DNA of 64,000 nucleotides, from assembly GCA_006503535.1 (NCBI GenBank), contig QYRS01000004.1, positions 2,914,001 through 2,978,000 of the forward strand. Direction: 5' to 3'. The notes below the pieces were generated by a model. The model was not told where the DNA came from and ran no database searches. It was given only the letters and a program-made list of their open reading frames with translations. Shown here piece after piece: positions 32,546 to 44,373 of the stretch. Origin of the DNA: Arthrinium phaeospermum. Taxonomy: Eukaryota; Ascomycota; Sordariomycetes; Amphisphaeriales; Apiosporaceae. The stretch's first letter is position 1. Each line of letters starts with the position of its first letter. The translations under genes were made by a program, and so were the position numbers.

Positions 32546-35261
32546 TTAAATCTCCAACGGCTCCATATCATGGTTCTCGAACGAAGCCTCGGGCCCCGGT
32601 GTAGGAGGCGCCAAGTTGGAGTTCTTCGTCATAATCCAGCAGGATGCATACCTAGATAGTTAGTCTTGTATCTACAGAATCCCATCCCGTTGGTGGGAGG
32701 AAAGGAGAAGAAAAGAAAAAAGAAGACTTACATGTTCACACGGTCGATGCACTTGCCACCCTTGCGAGAGCCGTGGCACTTGGCCGAGAAGCCGTGCTCC
32801 TCAAACACCGCGACATACCAGGGCTTGAGCCCGGCCGAGCGCAGCATGACGCGGCCGCCCATCTTGAGGGCGCGGTTGAGCTTGCGGATCTGGCGGGCGG
32901 CGGCGTCGGTCTCGGGGTCGAACCAGTCCATCGAGTCCATGACGACGGCCACCGTCAGCGTCCCCGGGGCGATGCGGGCAATGACCTCGTCGATCTCGTC
33001 GGTGTGGATGCGGAGGCCGTCGAAGGCGCCCGGGCGCGAGAGGCGGGCGTGGGCCTGCGGCGTCAGGTAGTCCGGGTGGCACTTCTTGGAGAACTTGCCG
33101 TCGAGGCAGACGAGGTAGTAGGGGTTGTCGCCGGGGATGTGGGTGCTCTCGACCATGGGGTCGAGGGTGTCGACCATGAAGTGCCAGATGGCGTGGGAGC
33201 GCGTGTTCTTGGCCGTGGGCTTGGGCCCCGTCACGACGTCCGAGACGGCGTGGTCGGCCTCGATGACGGCCAGCTGGTTCTTGGGCACGCCCAGGGCGGT
33301 CCAGAGGAAGGACTCCTGGCTGACGACGAAGCGGGACACGAGGCGCGACAGCAGGGCCGGGCGGATCTTGTTGCGCCAGATCTCGCGCTGCTCGTTGAGC
33401 GTCTTGGACGCGAGCAGGGCCTTGACGGCGGACCGGCAGCCGAAGACGCGCGTGATCCAGCGGAAAATGCGGATGCCGTACTTGGAGCCGCCCGTGTCGT
33501 ACAGGCCGCCGGCGCTCTTGGTGAAGATGTGGTGGTTGCTCAGCCAGTACTGGAAGGCGCGGCTCGACAGGTGGGGAGACATCTTGGAGATGAGCAGGGA
33601 GCGGAAGTCGGGGTGCTTGCCCTCGCCGAAGATCTTCCAGAAGTCCTCGTACTCGAGGGACGAGAAGGCGGCCAGCTTCAGCTCCAACAGGTGGTTCTGG
33701 GTGGGGTTCAGGTCGACGACATGGATCCGGGCCGGGCTCTGGAGGGCGTACGACAAGACGTTGTCTCCGGCGGAACAGATGCAGAGGACAACGTCGTCGG
33801 ACTTGAGGTTAAGGATGCGCTCGTCGACGCGGGTGTCCTCCCAGGTGAAGGCGTAGATGTACTCATCGTTGAACTGGGTGTGCTTCTTCAGCTGGTCATC
33901 GTAGTAGATGCGCCAGTGGTGGTTCTGGTAGAAGAATGATGGAAGGGGCAAGTTGGCAGACAGGTTCACGACCGCAGCATCAAAAGCCTTGGAACGAATC
34001 TCGGGGGCGGCTCTTTCAACCGCACGGGACAGAGCGTTGGAGTGGTTCTTGGGGTGCAGGTAAGGGGACTCGGTCACCAAGGCATCGACCTTTTCCACAA
34101 TTTCGTGTGGCAAGCTGGACGACATGGGCCGCTTGTGTGTACCCAACCAAATATAGTAGGGGATGTAGCCCAATGCGCAGTTCCTGTTGTTGACGTTCAA
34201 GACCGTGCCAAACCGGTACTCGAGGAAGTCTCGGCGGCCGGGCTCCAGCGCAACACGGTCGATATCAAACCAGGCACGCCAGAAGGTTCTAGGGATGAAG
34301 TTCACGTGGCGGTCGATTATGCCCCCAGTGTAGTTGCGGAAGCTGACGTCGACTGAAGATTGGACGTAGAAGTCAACAACACCGAGTATACCTTGAGGCG
34401 CCAGAAGAGATGGAAGCGAGTCAATGACGGAGTAGTAATCGGGCTAACATTGTCAATCAGCTCGGATTCATGTCTAATTGAGTAGGCAGTTAGTTGCACT
34501 CACGATCATGGACAGACTGTAGGACATGGTGATGAGGTCGGCACCTCCGTGCTCAGGTCGCTGCTTGGAGAAGTAGCTGATGTCGGGAGACTTAGGAGCG
34601 CGCCCTCTCAGGCTGGGCTCGTGGTCCTCGAGACGGAACTTCCTGGCATCATCACAGACGACCTTCACGTTGTCCCATCCAAGTCGGGCGAAGCGCTTGC
34701 GGGCTACTTCGCAGAGAGAGGGGGAGAAGTCGACGAGGTAGACGCTGGAGAAGAAGTTGGGGACGTCGACGAACTTGGCCATCGCTTCGATGTTGAAACC
34801 GGTGCCACCACCGACCTGCCAGGGGTCAAGTCAGATGAGTTCAAGTAAGGAAGGAAGTAGTGCGCAGCTGTGATCCGACTTACATCAACCCAAATTCTTC
34901 TCTTGTTCTCAGCCTCCTGCTTTGCTCGGTAGGCGAGCTGGGCAGCGGCAAGGGCCAACATATCCTCTCGGCCCTTCAACAAGGCGCCTCTGGTGACATC
35001 ATAGGCACCAGCCTGGGTCTTGTAGAAGCTCTCGAGGGCATCTTGTTGGTTGCCTTTCTCGCCGCCGCTGTGCGGCTTCAGGAAGCAGCCGTAGACGAAG
35101 AGCCACAAGGCACGGGCGAGACCGGGGTTGTCATCGTGCTTCTTGGGCTTCGTAAGGATGGAGGAGAGGCAGATGCCCAAAAAGGAGACGCCTGCCAGCC
35201 CCGCCAGGTAGATTTTGGTCTGAGGGTCGATGGGTAACATATTACCACCAGGAAAAGCCAT
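32546..35261 (-). CDS. BTA1: Betaine lipid (DGTS) synthase Bta1, 835 aa
   Basis: Bta1 makes diacylglyceryl-N,N,N-trimethylhomoserine from diacylglycerol and S-adenosylmethionine, a phosphorus-free lipid that can replace phosphatidylcholine when phosphate is low. The exons on this strand are 35261-34884, 34815-34504, 34443-32732 and 32651-32546. An N-terminal membrane helix (about 16-36) is followed by a class I methyltransferase domain (BtaB-like) with the SAM motif VDVGGGTGFN (about 125-134) and VYLVDFSPSL. A BtaA-like 3-amino-3-carboxypropyl transferase domain follows (about 395-810: TWEDTRVDERILNL, then VVLCICSAGDNVLSYAL and VVDLNPTQ). Here the methyltransferase comes first. The last 106-bp exon completes the conserved DRVNMYASCWIMTK tail. 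If the last intron is retained, translation stops immediately after DRVNM. The start ATG lies in ACCATGG. Confidence 0.92.
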
Positions 35262-37564
35262 GGTACTCTCTCATTGCTGTTAAGGCAACGAGCAGGGAAA
35301 CGTTGAATCGCGGTGTTGAATACGACAACAGCTTATGAGAGTAGAATGGTATGTACTTACACAAGAGAAGAGAACAAGAGAGAGCGCGGAAGGCAGACAC
35401 GAGACCCAGAAGATATACATATACTACCTGGACGATACACTTACAGACAGGGGGCCAATGATACCCCTCCAATTGGTCGCATGCTCATCGTGTCGTACGC
35501 GTGCCCGCGAGACATGAGGATGGCAGCCCGTGCAGTCTCTAGGTTTACTGTGTCGTCGACATGGGGAATTTGCTTGATGAATTCCGAGCTGCCTGCTGCT
35601 AGTCGCCTTCCACTTGCCCACCAAGACCCTGAACTGAGCAACAACCCCACCAGATCCAGAGGGGCCCCACCTCGATAGGCTCGCGTCTTGTACTCCAGTT
35701 CGAAGATCAATGGACGCGGGATTATTGACTGGGGGTTGTCATAGCCAATCATAGAAGCACATGGCTCGAGGTTCTGGGACTCAATGGCTTGTCCTTGTCC
35801 TCCTCCCCGATCCCCCATGACTTCACCTGTTACCTTGTCCCTCCCCCAGACGTGCACTCCTGCATGTGAGAGTGGGTAGGTAGAGGAACGGCACGTCTGC
35901 TTGATTGGAAGGACTTTGCTCAATGTCATGCAAGGCCGACATAAGGCTATCGACATTTTGTTCGCATTGAAGATAGGCGCATTTACCCAGCGAGTTGGAA
36001 AGGCGTATTAGGTGACCCAGCATCGCCCGATCTGCATATTGCAACATGCGACTGGCCAAAGATTGGTCCACGGCGCATAGACTGATTATAGACTGAGACA
36101 CGGCGGTTCTTGATTGGCGACATGCCCTATTACCTGCATCTGCACCTAGAGGACCCTCCTGCTTGGTTAGGCATGTGGGGGCCCTTAGAGACATCGTACG
36201 AATGAGAAGTGCATCTCTGGACACGAGGCTCGAAGCGCGAGGCTTGCTGGACGACCGCAGAAACGTCAACGGCTTTGAACTACGCGCATAGACTTGCGAG
36301 TAATGTATCACAAAACTGTTGAATGCTAATCAGTCCCCGGTGATATCTCCCATTTCCTTCCGAAACGGCAGGGACTACTCCCTGTTCTTGAATCCGGTCT
36401 CGCTTGTTGATCGCCACGATGGGGATCGGGGGTATTTCGTGCCCAAAGGCAGAATGGAACGACATCATCGCCCTCCAGTGCCCCTCCAACGCCTCGGAGA
36501 GCGCGCAACGAGTTTTGATCCCGCCAGAACCCGATTCCGGTAGCCATATGCCATAGGTAATGGCACTTTGAAGCTTTGGGGTCTTGTGCGGGAACTGACT
36601 ATACCCCACTCACGCAACAGCTTTTGATGCCAACACGAAGAGCTTCGACGATGGAATTCGTATCGCGTTGTCCTTGTACGGGTAAATCGTGTGTTGCAAG
36701 CGCCATTGTAGTTAGTTACACACAGGTCAGCTCACCTCGCACGTCTCGACTGAAAATAGTAAGAACATCTGCCACGACTTGGTATTTTCTCTGATCAATC
36801 GTTTAACCTGCCAACTCAATACTGTTAAACGTGGCGAGCTTGCCAACTACATAGAGAAGGCCAATATGAATAAGCCAGTTCAGAGCTAGCTATCTAGACT
36901 GGAGCAGGCAATAGATTGTTCTGCAGTGTGACCAGGTAGAATCCCCATCGGCATACGGTTTTTGCATGAGGTGAATAAGACAAGACAAATACAGCATGCA
37001 TTGATCTTTTGCAAGCTACAGCAAGACTGAAAAACGATCATCATACGACACGATATTCCCTTCGTGTGTTTGCCCAAACTTTAAGGTACTTTGCGAATAC
37101 TTACCACATCACCGTCGATACTTACATGCTTCTGAAGCAAATCGACCTCGACCTCGCTGACAACTGCAATCAACCCATTCAATTTCTTCACTGCTACCTC
37201 TCTTAACCAACATTACTTGATGCGTCTCACATAAGGTACGTCAAGCAAGTCGGGGCGAGGTGTGGGCCGCCGATTTTACCCCAACTAGTAGGCGGGCTGA
37301 CAGGGATGTCGTACCCAATGGACTCGGTGCTATGCTACCCTGCATCTGCATGCATGTCCGGGGCGACAGTTAATCCGCCGAACCCCGATGGCGGTTCCCT
37401 GTCGTGCAACGCGCAAGCAAGCCGCATGCATGGATGGGATACTACGATTGGCGGCGCGCGCTGACGACATTTCAGATCATCCTTCATGACATCTCCTTCA
37501 CAACCAGGGCACCGACTTTCCATAGTAACCCGTCACTCGCTACGTTAGCTGCGATAGTCTGAAA
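35262..37564. other. Long divergent intergenic region, BTA1 and ADA3
   Basis: About 2.3 kb between divergent starts. Several minus-strand frames of 100-170 codons exist (for example around 35823-36311 and 36280-36609), but they overlap one another, lack recognisable family motifs and show no consistent splice pattern. I do not call them. BTA1 is phosphate-controlled in other fungi, so regulatory sites may explain part of the length. I could not identify specific sites. Confidence 0.4.
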
Positions 37565-39748
37565 ATGCCGCCCGCTCCCAGTCAAAAGGGGACGGGGAAG
37601 AAGGCCTCTGGAATAGCCCGACAGCGCAGTCGCAACACCACGCCGAGCGCTGGTCCACCTCCTGGCGCCGCCAGCGCCGGCATCCCGCCCGTCGAGTACA
37701 TCGACACCGAGTTTGTAGAGCTGCGACTAGAGTACATTGCCGATCTCACCGTCGAGAGCTTCACCGGCTCCGATGCGTCCAATGCCGTAATCCCCGACTC
37801 TAAAAGCCTCGATGGCATGATAAATAGGCTAGGCAAGCTCTCGGATCTCACCGAGAAGCAGGGCCAGCTGTTCGACCGCGGCATGCGTCTGCTTGCCCCC
37901 ATCATCAAGCAGCATAGCGCCGATGCGGCGAACAATGAGGAAAAGCCGCACAAGGAGGATGCGGCCAAGAAGGCGAATAAAAAGAAGCGAAAGGCAAACG
38001 ATAGCCTGGCCCCACGCGAAACAAATACAGGTATGTTGTATATGTCCTGGTCGGGTGTCTTGATTGTGAAGAGAGGGTGTACATGGTTGTTTTTGCATTT
38101 GAGCAGCTTCTGGTTACGCCTTTTCCCTGCCCACCCACTCTGAACCTCGAACGGGCTTCTGCTTGTTCCCGATGCCACCATTCCCTCCCATATTTCTTTG
38201 CTGCATCAAATTCCTGTATCATAGTAATTGCCGGATTTTAACAAAGCATTTCCAGAGCGGAATTCGCCTCTTCGCGAGTCGTCAGGAAAAGGAAAGCCGC
38301 GCAAGCTGTCCCGCGAAAACGATTCCGCCAGCTCCTCGCTGTCCCCGCCAGCCGAAAAGATGGAAACCGGCGACATGGACGTAGACGACAAGACCAAGAA
38401 AGAAGACAAGGAGGACGAAGAGGAGAGCTCCGAAGACGAGGGCGCACCTCCCCCTCGCCAGGCACCAATGGCCCAGACGTTCGGCGAAGACCCGTCCACC
38501 TTCCCCGACCCTACCGTCTACGAGATCCGCGACGTCAAGCCGGGCATGAGCGATGACGAAAAGAAGGAGATCTTCTCAGTGGCCGTCTTCCCGGAGACGG
38601 ACCTGGGTGACCAGATTGCTGGCGATCCGCCGGACAAGGACTTTAGTAGCGCCAAGCCCTCGAACCAGATCAGTTTCAGCACCTTCTCTACCTACATCGA
38701 GCCCTATTTCCGTCCGTTTGCCGAAGAGGACCTTACCTTCCTGCGCGAGCGCGGAGACCGCGTCCAGTCTTTCGTCATGCCCAAACGGGGCAAACGTCAC
38801 TACTCGGAAATCTGGGCCGAGGAGGACAATTCCATGTCGATCGACTCAAACTCCCAGGCGAGGGACAAGTTGGCGCCGAATCAACCACGCGGTAACATCG
38901 ACAACATGGATGATGAGGTGGCTGAAACGGACAAGCTTTCTGTCGGTCCTATTCTCTCCCGCCTGCTCCAGGCTATGCGCCCAGAGGCCAGAGTCCAGGC
39001 CAGCGAGGACAAGCCGATGGTCAATGGTATCAATGGTGAATCCGAGATCAAGGAGGAAGTCAACGGCGAGATGAACGGAGCGGTGAATGGGGAGGAGAGT
39101 AAGAGCATCCCCCCGGCATCCGCCATGCCAGAATCATCCACCGAGGCTTGGAAGAAGGCTACGCACCCGAAACTGGACTACATGCAGGTCGACGAGCGCA
39201 TCAAGCAGGAGTTGAGGCACATTGGTTTCTTGCCGCAGGAAGGTTTCGATGGCGAATATGATGGCCATTACGACGATGAAGTGGCGGCACGGCTGCGTCT
39301 CCTGCAGGAGCGCCTGCGCGAGCAGATCCTGATCAACGGGGCGCGCAAGGCACGGCTGACGGACCTCGTTAAGGAACGCATGGCCCATCAGGAATACCAG
39401 ACCATCCTGGAAGACCTCGACTCTCAGGTCCAGGGCGCCTATCTTAAGCGGACACGCACCATGGGCAAGTCGAAGAAGGCGAAGCGCCCTGGCGGTGCGG
39501 GCGGCGGAAGCCACGCCGCCAATGCCGCGGCGGGTATGGCGCGCCCGGGCATCGGCGACGTGACCAAGACGCTGATGGAGCGCCGCCGTCGGTGGATCGA
39601 TAGTATCGGTACGGTCTTCGACGATGAGGCGCTCGGCAAGGTCCCGCGCTCGACGGACCCGGACAGCACCGTCTTCAAGCCCGCACTCATGGGGGATCTC
39701 ATGAAGGCCGAGCGCCGCGCCTGGGACGAGGAGATCGAGGAAGAGTAA
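37565..39748 (+). CDS. ADA3: SAGA/ADA complex subunit Ada3 (Ngg1), 652 aa
   Basis: Ada3 links Ada2 and the Gcn5 acetyltransferase within SAGA and ADA chromatin complexes in the nucleus. The exons are 37565-38030 and 38256-39748, split by a 225-bp intron; the phase-1 junction gives [15 protein letters not shown]. The N-terminal half contains a helical segment ([20 protein letters not shown]) and Lys-rich nuclear-localisation-type sequence. The middle block reads [20 protein letters not shown] and [17 protein letters not shown], the family hallmark. The C-terminal Ada3 domain (about 440-600) includes [11 protein letters not shown] and [20 protein letters not shown], then [20 protein letters not shown]. 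The length fits filamentous-fungal homologues. A nearer AG at 38214-38215 exists but breaks the frame. Confidence 0.9.
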
Positions 39749-40550
39749 GATGGATGAGTCGGTCTCGGCGCCGATGGACTTAGTCACTCTCTGGCCAACC
39801 AGATATGGGAACGGGTGCCCCGCCCTCTGGACGAAGTTACGGATTTTTGCTTTTTGTTGCGGCTGTATAAGAGACTACATAATGATACCATGAAAGGCGT
39901 TGGCGGTTGGTTGGGGGACCCAGCATTGATTGCAGTTTAGGGGAGATAGTTCGTTCCGCCTCCATTGCGAGGGGGTGAATACTACAGAATATTTCTTCCC
40001 GTGCATTCTCATTCACATTACTGCCGCATCGGCTCAGGATTGAATGTATTGGTAGGTGTATACTTGATGTAAGCAATTGGTGTTCTGCTTGGCAAGACTG
40101 GCCGTAGTAACATCATTTTCTCACTGTACATACCTGTCTCATATCATGCCACGGCCCGGCAAGGATGCATATCGGTACGCATTAGCAGGCGTACTTAGGT
40201 AGTCGGTACTGGGCGCCCTATGAGCCGTCGTTGCGTTATCAGTACATGCATGGCACATGGCATTGTGTGCATTGGCGGGGTAAATGCCACGGTCGTTTAA
40301 GCTTAGCTTGAGTGTCTCGCTATCAGCTCCCTTACCCCCTGTGGATCCCGCTCGGTCTGAATTCAATGGTAAGAATAGGCTCCGGGCTATGAATATCTGC
40401 AATCGTTGTGGGAAATGGACGGGGGGAGCCTCTTTTTTACTTTTCTATATACATATGGACATCTATTGTTTATACCAATGAACAATCAGTACGAGAATTA
40501 GAAAGAGAGCACGCGATCCTATGCCACGTTGGGCTGTGAGGTAATCCAAA
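39749..40550. other. Intergenic region between ADA3 and urease
   Basis: About 800 bp with no supportable gene. It holds the ADA3 3' region and the urease promoter. The latter includes TACTTAGGTAGTCGGTACT-type sequence near 40190-40210 and TTCTATATACATATG at about 40442-40456. Confidence 0.4.
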
Positions 40551-43452
40551 ATGCATCTAATTCCTAAAGAGGTTCGTTCTTGCTACATCCCGCTGCCACA
40601 CCTAGCTATGCACCTACCCCTTCCCCCTCTCCGAGTGCCGACCACCAAAACCCGCGGCAGCTATCGTTCCACATACCCGCTCTCCATAGCTGTTAGCTAA
40701 CACGTCCGTAATGGCAAACCACACAGCTTGACAAGCTCGTCATTTCACAACTGGGCTTCGTCGCCCAGAAACGCCTGGCTCGAGGTGTGAAATTGAACCA
40801 TTCCGAGGCTGTTGTACGTTGTTCTCGACCCAATTGCGTGGTTCCATAGCTCCCGTAGATATGTTGTAGCTTACACCCGCGCTTAGGCTCTCATAGCAAG
40901 CAACCTCCAGGAGCTCATCCGCGATGGCCAACACACCGTCGCGGACCTGATGACCATCGGGTCCACCATGCTCGGCCGCCGGCACGTCCAGCCCTCGGTG
41001 CCGTCGACGCTGCATGAGATCCAGGTCGAGGGCACCTTCCCCACGGGTACGTACCTGGTGACGGTGCACAACCCCATCGCCACCGACCACGGCGACCTGG
41101 CCAAGGCCCTGTACGGCTCCTTCCTGCCCATCCCGTCCGCGGACCTGTTCCCCGCCGCGGCCGCCGCCGAGTACGCCGCGGACAAGCAGCCGGGCGCCCT
41201 CGTCGCCGTCAAGGGCCGCGTCGCGCTGAACCAGGGCCGCCGCCGCGTCCGCCTCCGGGTCACGTCCCGGGGCGACCGGCCCATCCAGGTCGGCAGCCAC
41301 TACCACTTCGTCGAGACGAACCCGCAGCTCGCCTTCGACCGCAAGCGTGCCTACGGGTTCCGCCTCGACATCCCCGCCGGCACCAGCGTCCGCTTCGAGC
41401 CCGGCGACACCCGCACCGTGAGCCTCGTCGAGATCGGCGGAGACCGCGTCATCCGCGGCGGCAACCACCTGGCCAGCGGTAAGGTCGACCCGGCGCGCGC
41501 CGACGACATCGTCCTGAAGCTGCAGCAGGCGGGGTTCGCGCACGCGCCCGAGGAGAACCTCGGGGACATGTCGGCGCAGATCGAGGCGTGCACCCTCGAT
41601 CGCGCCGCTTACATGACCATGTTCGGCCCCACCACTGGCGACCTCGTCAGACTCGGCAGCACGGATCTCTGGATCAAGGTCGAGAAGGACCTCGCTGTGC
41701 TCGGCGACGAGTGTAAGTTTGGCGGCGGCAAGACCCTGCGCGAGGGCATGGGACAGGCCACGGGACGGTCGGACGCGGAGACGCTGGACCTTGTGGTCAC
41801 GAATGCGTTGATCGTCGATCACAGTGGTATCTACAAGGCGGATATCGGAGTCAAGGACGGCATGATTGTGGGGATCGGCAAGGCTGGTAATCCCGACGTG
41901 ATGGACGGCGTGACGGAGAACATGATCGTGGGGAGCTGTACCGATGTCATTGCCGGCGAGGGCAAGATCATTACGGCGGGTGGTCTGGATACCCACATCC
42001 ACTTCATCTGCCCCCAGCAGGCGTACGAGTCTATTGCTTCTGGCATTACCACCATGCTTGGAGGCGGAACAGGACCAAGGTGAGGGTTCCTCCTTTCTTC
42101 TCGATCCAAACTGAAATACGCGGTTGACTGACAATATGCAGTGCTGGAACGAGCGCGACAACATGTACGCCTGGTGCCAACTATATGCGCGAGATGCTCC
42201 AAGCCTGTGACGAGCTTCCCGTGAACATCGGCATTACCGGAAAGGGTAATGACAGTGCGCCTGAAGCGCTGCGCGAGCAGGTCATTGCCGGAGCGTGCGG
42301 TCTGAAACTGCACGAGGATTGGGGTTCTACGCCGGCGGCTATCGACTCCTGCCTTACAGTATGTGACGAGCTCGACGTGCAGTGTCTCATTCATACGGAT
42401 ACCCTGAACGAATCCGGCTTCGTCGAGTCGACAATTGCCGCCTTCAAGAACCGCGTGATCCACACGTACCACACCGAGGGAGCGGGCGGCGGCCACGCCC
42501 CCGACATCATCAGCGTCGTGGAGCACGAGAACGTGCTGCCGTCCTCGACCAACCCGACGCGGCCCTTCACCCGCAACACCCTGGATGAGCACCTGGATAT
42601 GCTGATGGTGTGCCACCACCTGTCCAAGAACATCCCCGAGGACATCGCCTTCGCCGAGTCGCGCATCCGGGCCGAGACCATCGCGGCCGAGGACGTGCTG
42701 CACGACCTCGGCGCCATCAGCATGATGTCGTCCGACTCGCAGGCCATGGGCCGCTGCGGCGAGGTCGTCCTCCGCACCTGGAACACGGCCCACAAGAACA
42801 AGGTCCAGCGCGGCCCCCTGCCCGAGGACGCCGGCACCGGCGCCGACAACTTCCGCGTCAAGCGCTACGTCTCCAAGTACACCGTCAACCCTGCCGTCGC
42901 CCAGGGCATGGGCCACCTGCTCGGCAGCGTCGAGGTCGGCAAGCTGGCCGACCTCGTCGTCTGGGACCCGGCCTGGTTCGGCACCAAGCCCAGTCTCGTT
43001 GTGAAGAGTGGGCTGATCGCGTATGCCCAGATGGTGAGTTATTTCTTTCTTTCCTTCTCTTCAGACCTCCGTGACCCCCCTTCCCTCTGTCCCTCCCTGC
43101 CATTCAGCTAACACCACCCACCCCCCTGCAGGGCGACCCCAACGCCTCCATCCCCACGGTCCAGCCCATCATCGCCCGCCCCATGTTCGCACCCCTGGTG
43201 CCCCGCAGCAAGATCCTCTTCGTCTCGCAGGCCAGCGTCGAGTCCGGCGCCGTCGCCCGCTACGGCCTGCGCAGCCGCGTCGAGCCCGTCCGCAACTGCC
43301 GCCGCATCGGCAAGCGCGACATGAAGTTCAACGACGCCCGCCCCGCCATGCGCGTCGACCCCGAGAAGTACACCGTCGAGGCCGACGGCGTCGTCTGCGC
43401 CGCCGAGCCCGCCGAGACGCTGCCGCTGACGCAGCAGTTCTTTGTGTACTAA
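40551..43452 (+). CDS. Urease (nickel-dependent urea amidohydrolase), 837 aa
   Basis: Urease hydrolyses urea to ammonia and carbamate in the cytosol. The exons are 40551-40571 (7 codons, MHLIPKE), 40727-40813, 40887-42079, 42142-43033 and 43132-43452, total 837 aa as expected for a single-chain fungal/plant-type urease. The fused order is gamma ([20 protein letters not shown], then [11 protein letters not shown]), beta ([17 protein letters not shown]) and alpha. Active-site features are HIH (H406, H408), the carbamylated lysine in [11 protein letters not shown] (K489), the Ni-ligand histidines in [12 protein letters not shown] and [15 protein letters not shown], the flap Cys-His MVCHH and the Asp in [11 protein letters not shown]. 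The first exon ends at a weak GTTCGT donor but supplies the conserved N-terminus. It needs accessory proteins (UreD/F/G types), none of which lie in this window. Confidence 0.95.
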
Positions 43453-44373
43453 GTAAGGGCCCTGGCCCTCCCTCAACTGGGCCAGTCAGTATTGGAAGGC
43501 ATGGGTGAATGGTACGTAACTATGCAGGTAGTATCCAGAGATTGGGTGTGTTTTGTTGCGTCGGTCGGCCAGTTTCCCGCTCGAGGAGCACAGTAGGGGA
43601 AGAAAAGGGGCGGCGGCGGTGCGATAAGGCCATGGATTATATCTTTGCAAATCTCGGGTTTACATATCTGCTACGTACATTTGTATATATTCACGCGACT
43701 GGTTTCCGGCTTCATTAATCGAACACTCCTTTGAAATTACATATCAAAGTGTATTGGCTCCCTTCATGGGTCCTTCATAGTGGGTTTAGTTCTGCTTATG
43801 TACCCAGCAGAGCAGCTGAAAACGGTGAGGCGTACGCACATATCCACCCAATACGCCAGCTCGGGATTCTGATCATCCCCATTTATACGCCCTCGAAGAA
43901 GATCTTGACACAATTTACCTGTAATGCCCCCTATTAATCATACTATTTGGACATGACTGAGCTATACTAGCACAAGTACTGGTTTTCATTCAACAGACTT
44001 TGAAGACAGCATTTGACGGGCATATTCTTTTTACTCATTGGTTCGTTCATACAGCTAAAAACAGTGACGCCTTCCCTGAAACCCTCAAATCGCCAACGCC
44101 TTGGACGTAACCATTGCCAACCAGTCCTATATCATCGACTGTTGCTATAAGCCTTACAGCTACTGCATAGCAGCTGCCGAAACTACGTATACTCAAACAA
44201 GCCACAAGTGAGGTAATGAAACCCTAAGCAACTTAGTGAACATCATCCGGTCCACCTGTCGTGATCTCATGAGATAGAAGACCGATACCCGAGAGTCGCT
44301 CACGTTGAATGTGAAAGGGTATCCTCGAAAAACAGTGAAAGTGCCAACTTAAGAAAGCAGAAGCGAGGTCGCC
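43453..44373. other. Convergent intergenic region, no gene seen
   Basis: About 920 bp between the 3' ends of urease (+) and the HMG-box gene (-). It is AT-rich in the second half. Nothing codes or folds recognisably. Confidence 0.5.

Noticed and set aside
32773..33939. Long open frame (388 codons) on the plus strand antisense to BTA1
   Set aside because: A GC-rich shadow of the strongly supported Bta1 coding exon; composition is biased and no family motif is present.
35823..36609. Minus-strand frames of about 110-160 codons upstream of BTA1
   Set aside because: Overlapping, no recognisable motif, no coherent splicing.
40740..42164. Long open frame (474 codons) on the minus strand across urease
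   Set aside because: Antisense to conserved urease exons and spanning its introns; Val/Asp/Gly-rich shadow composition.
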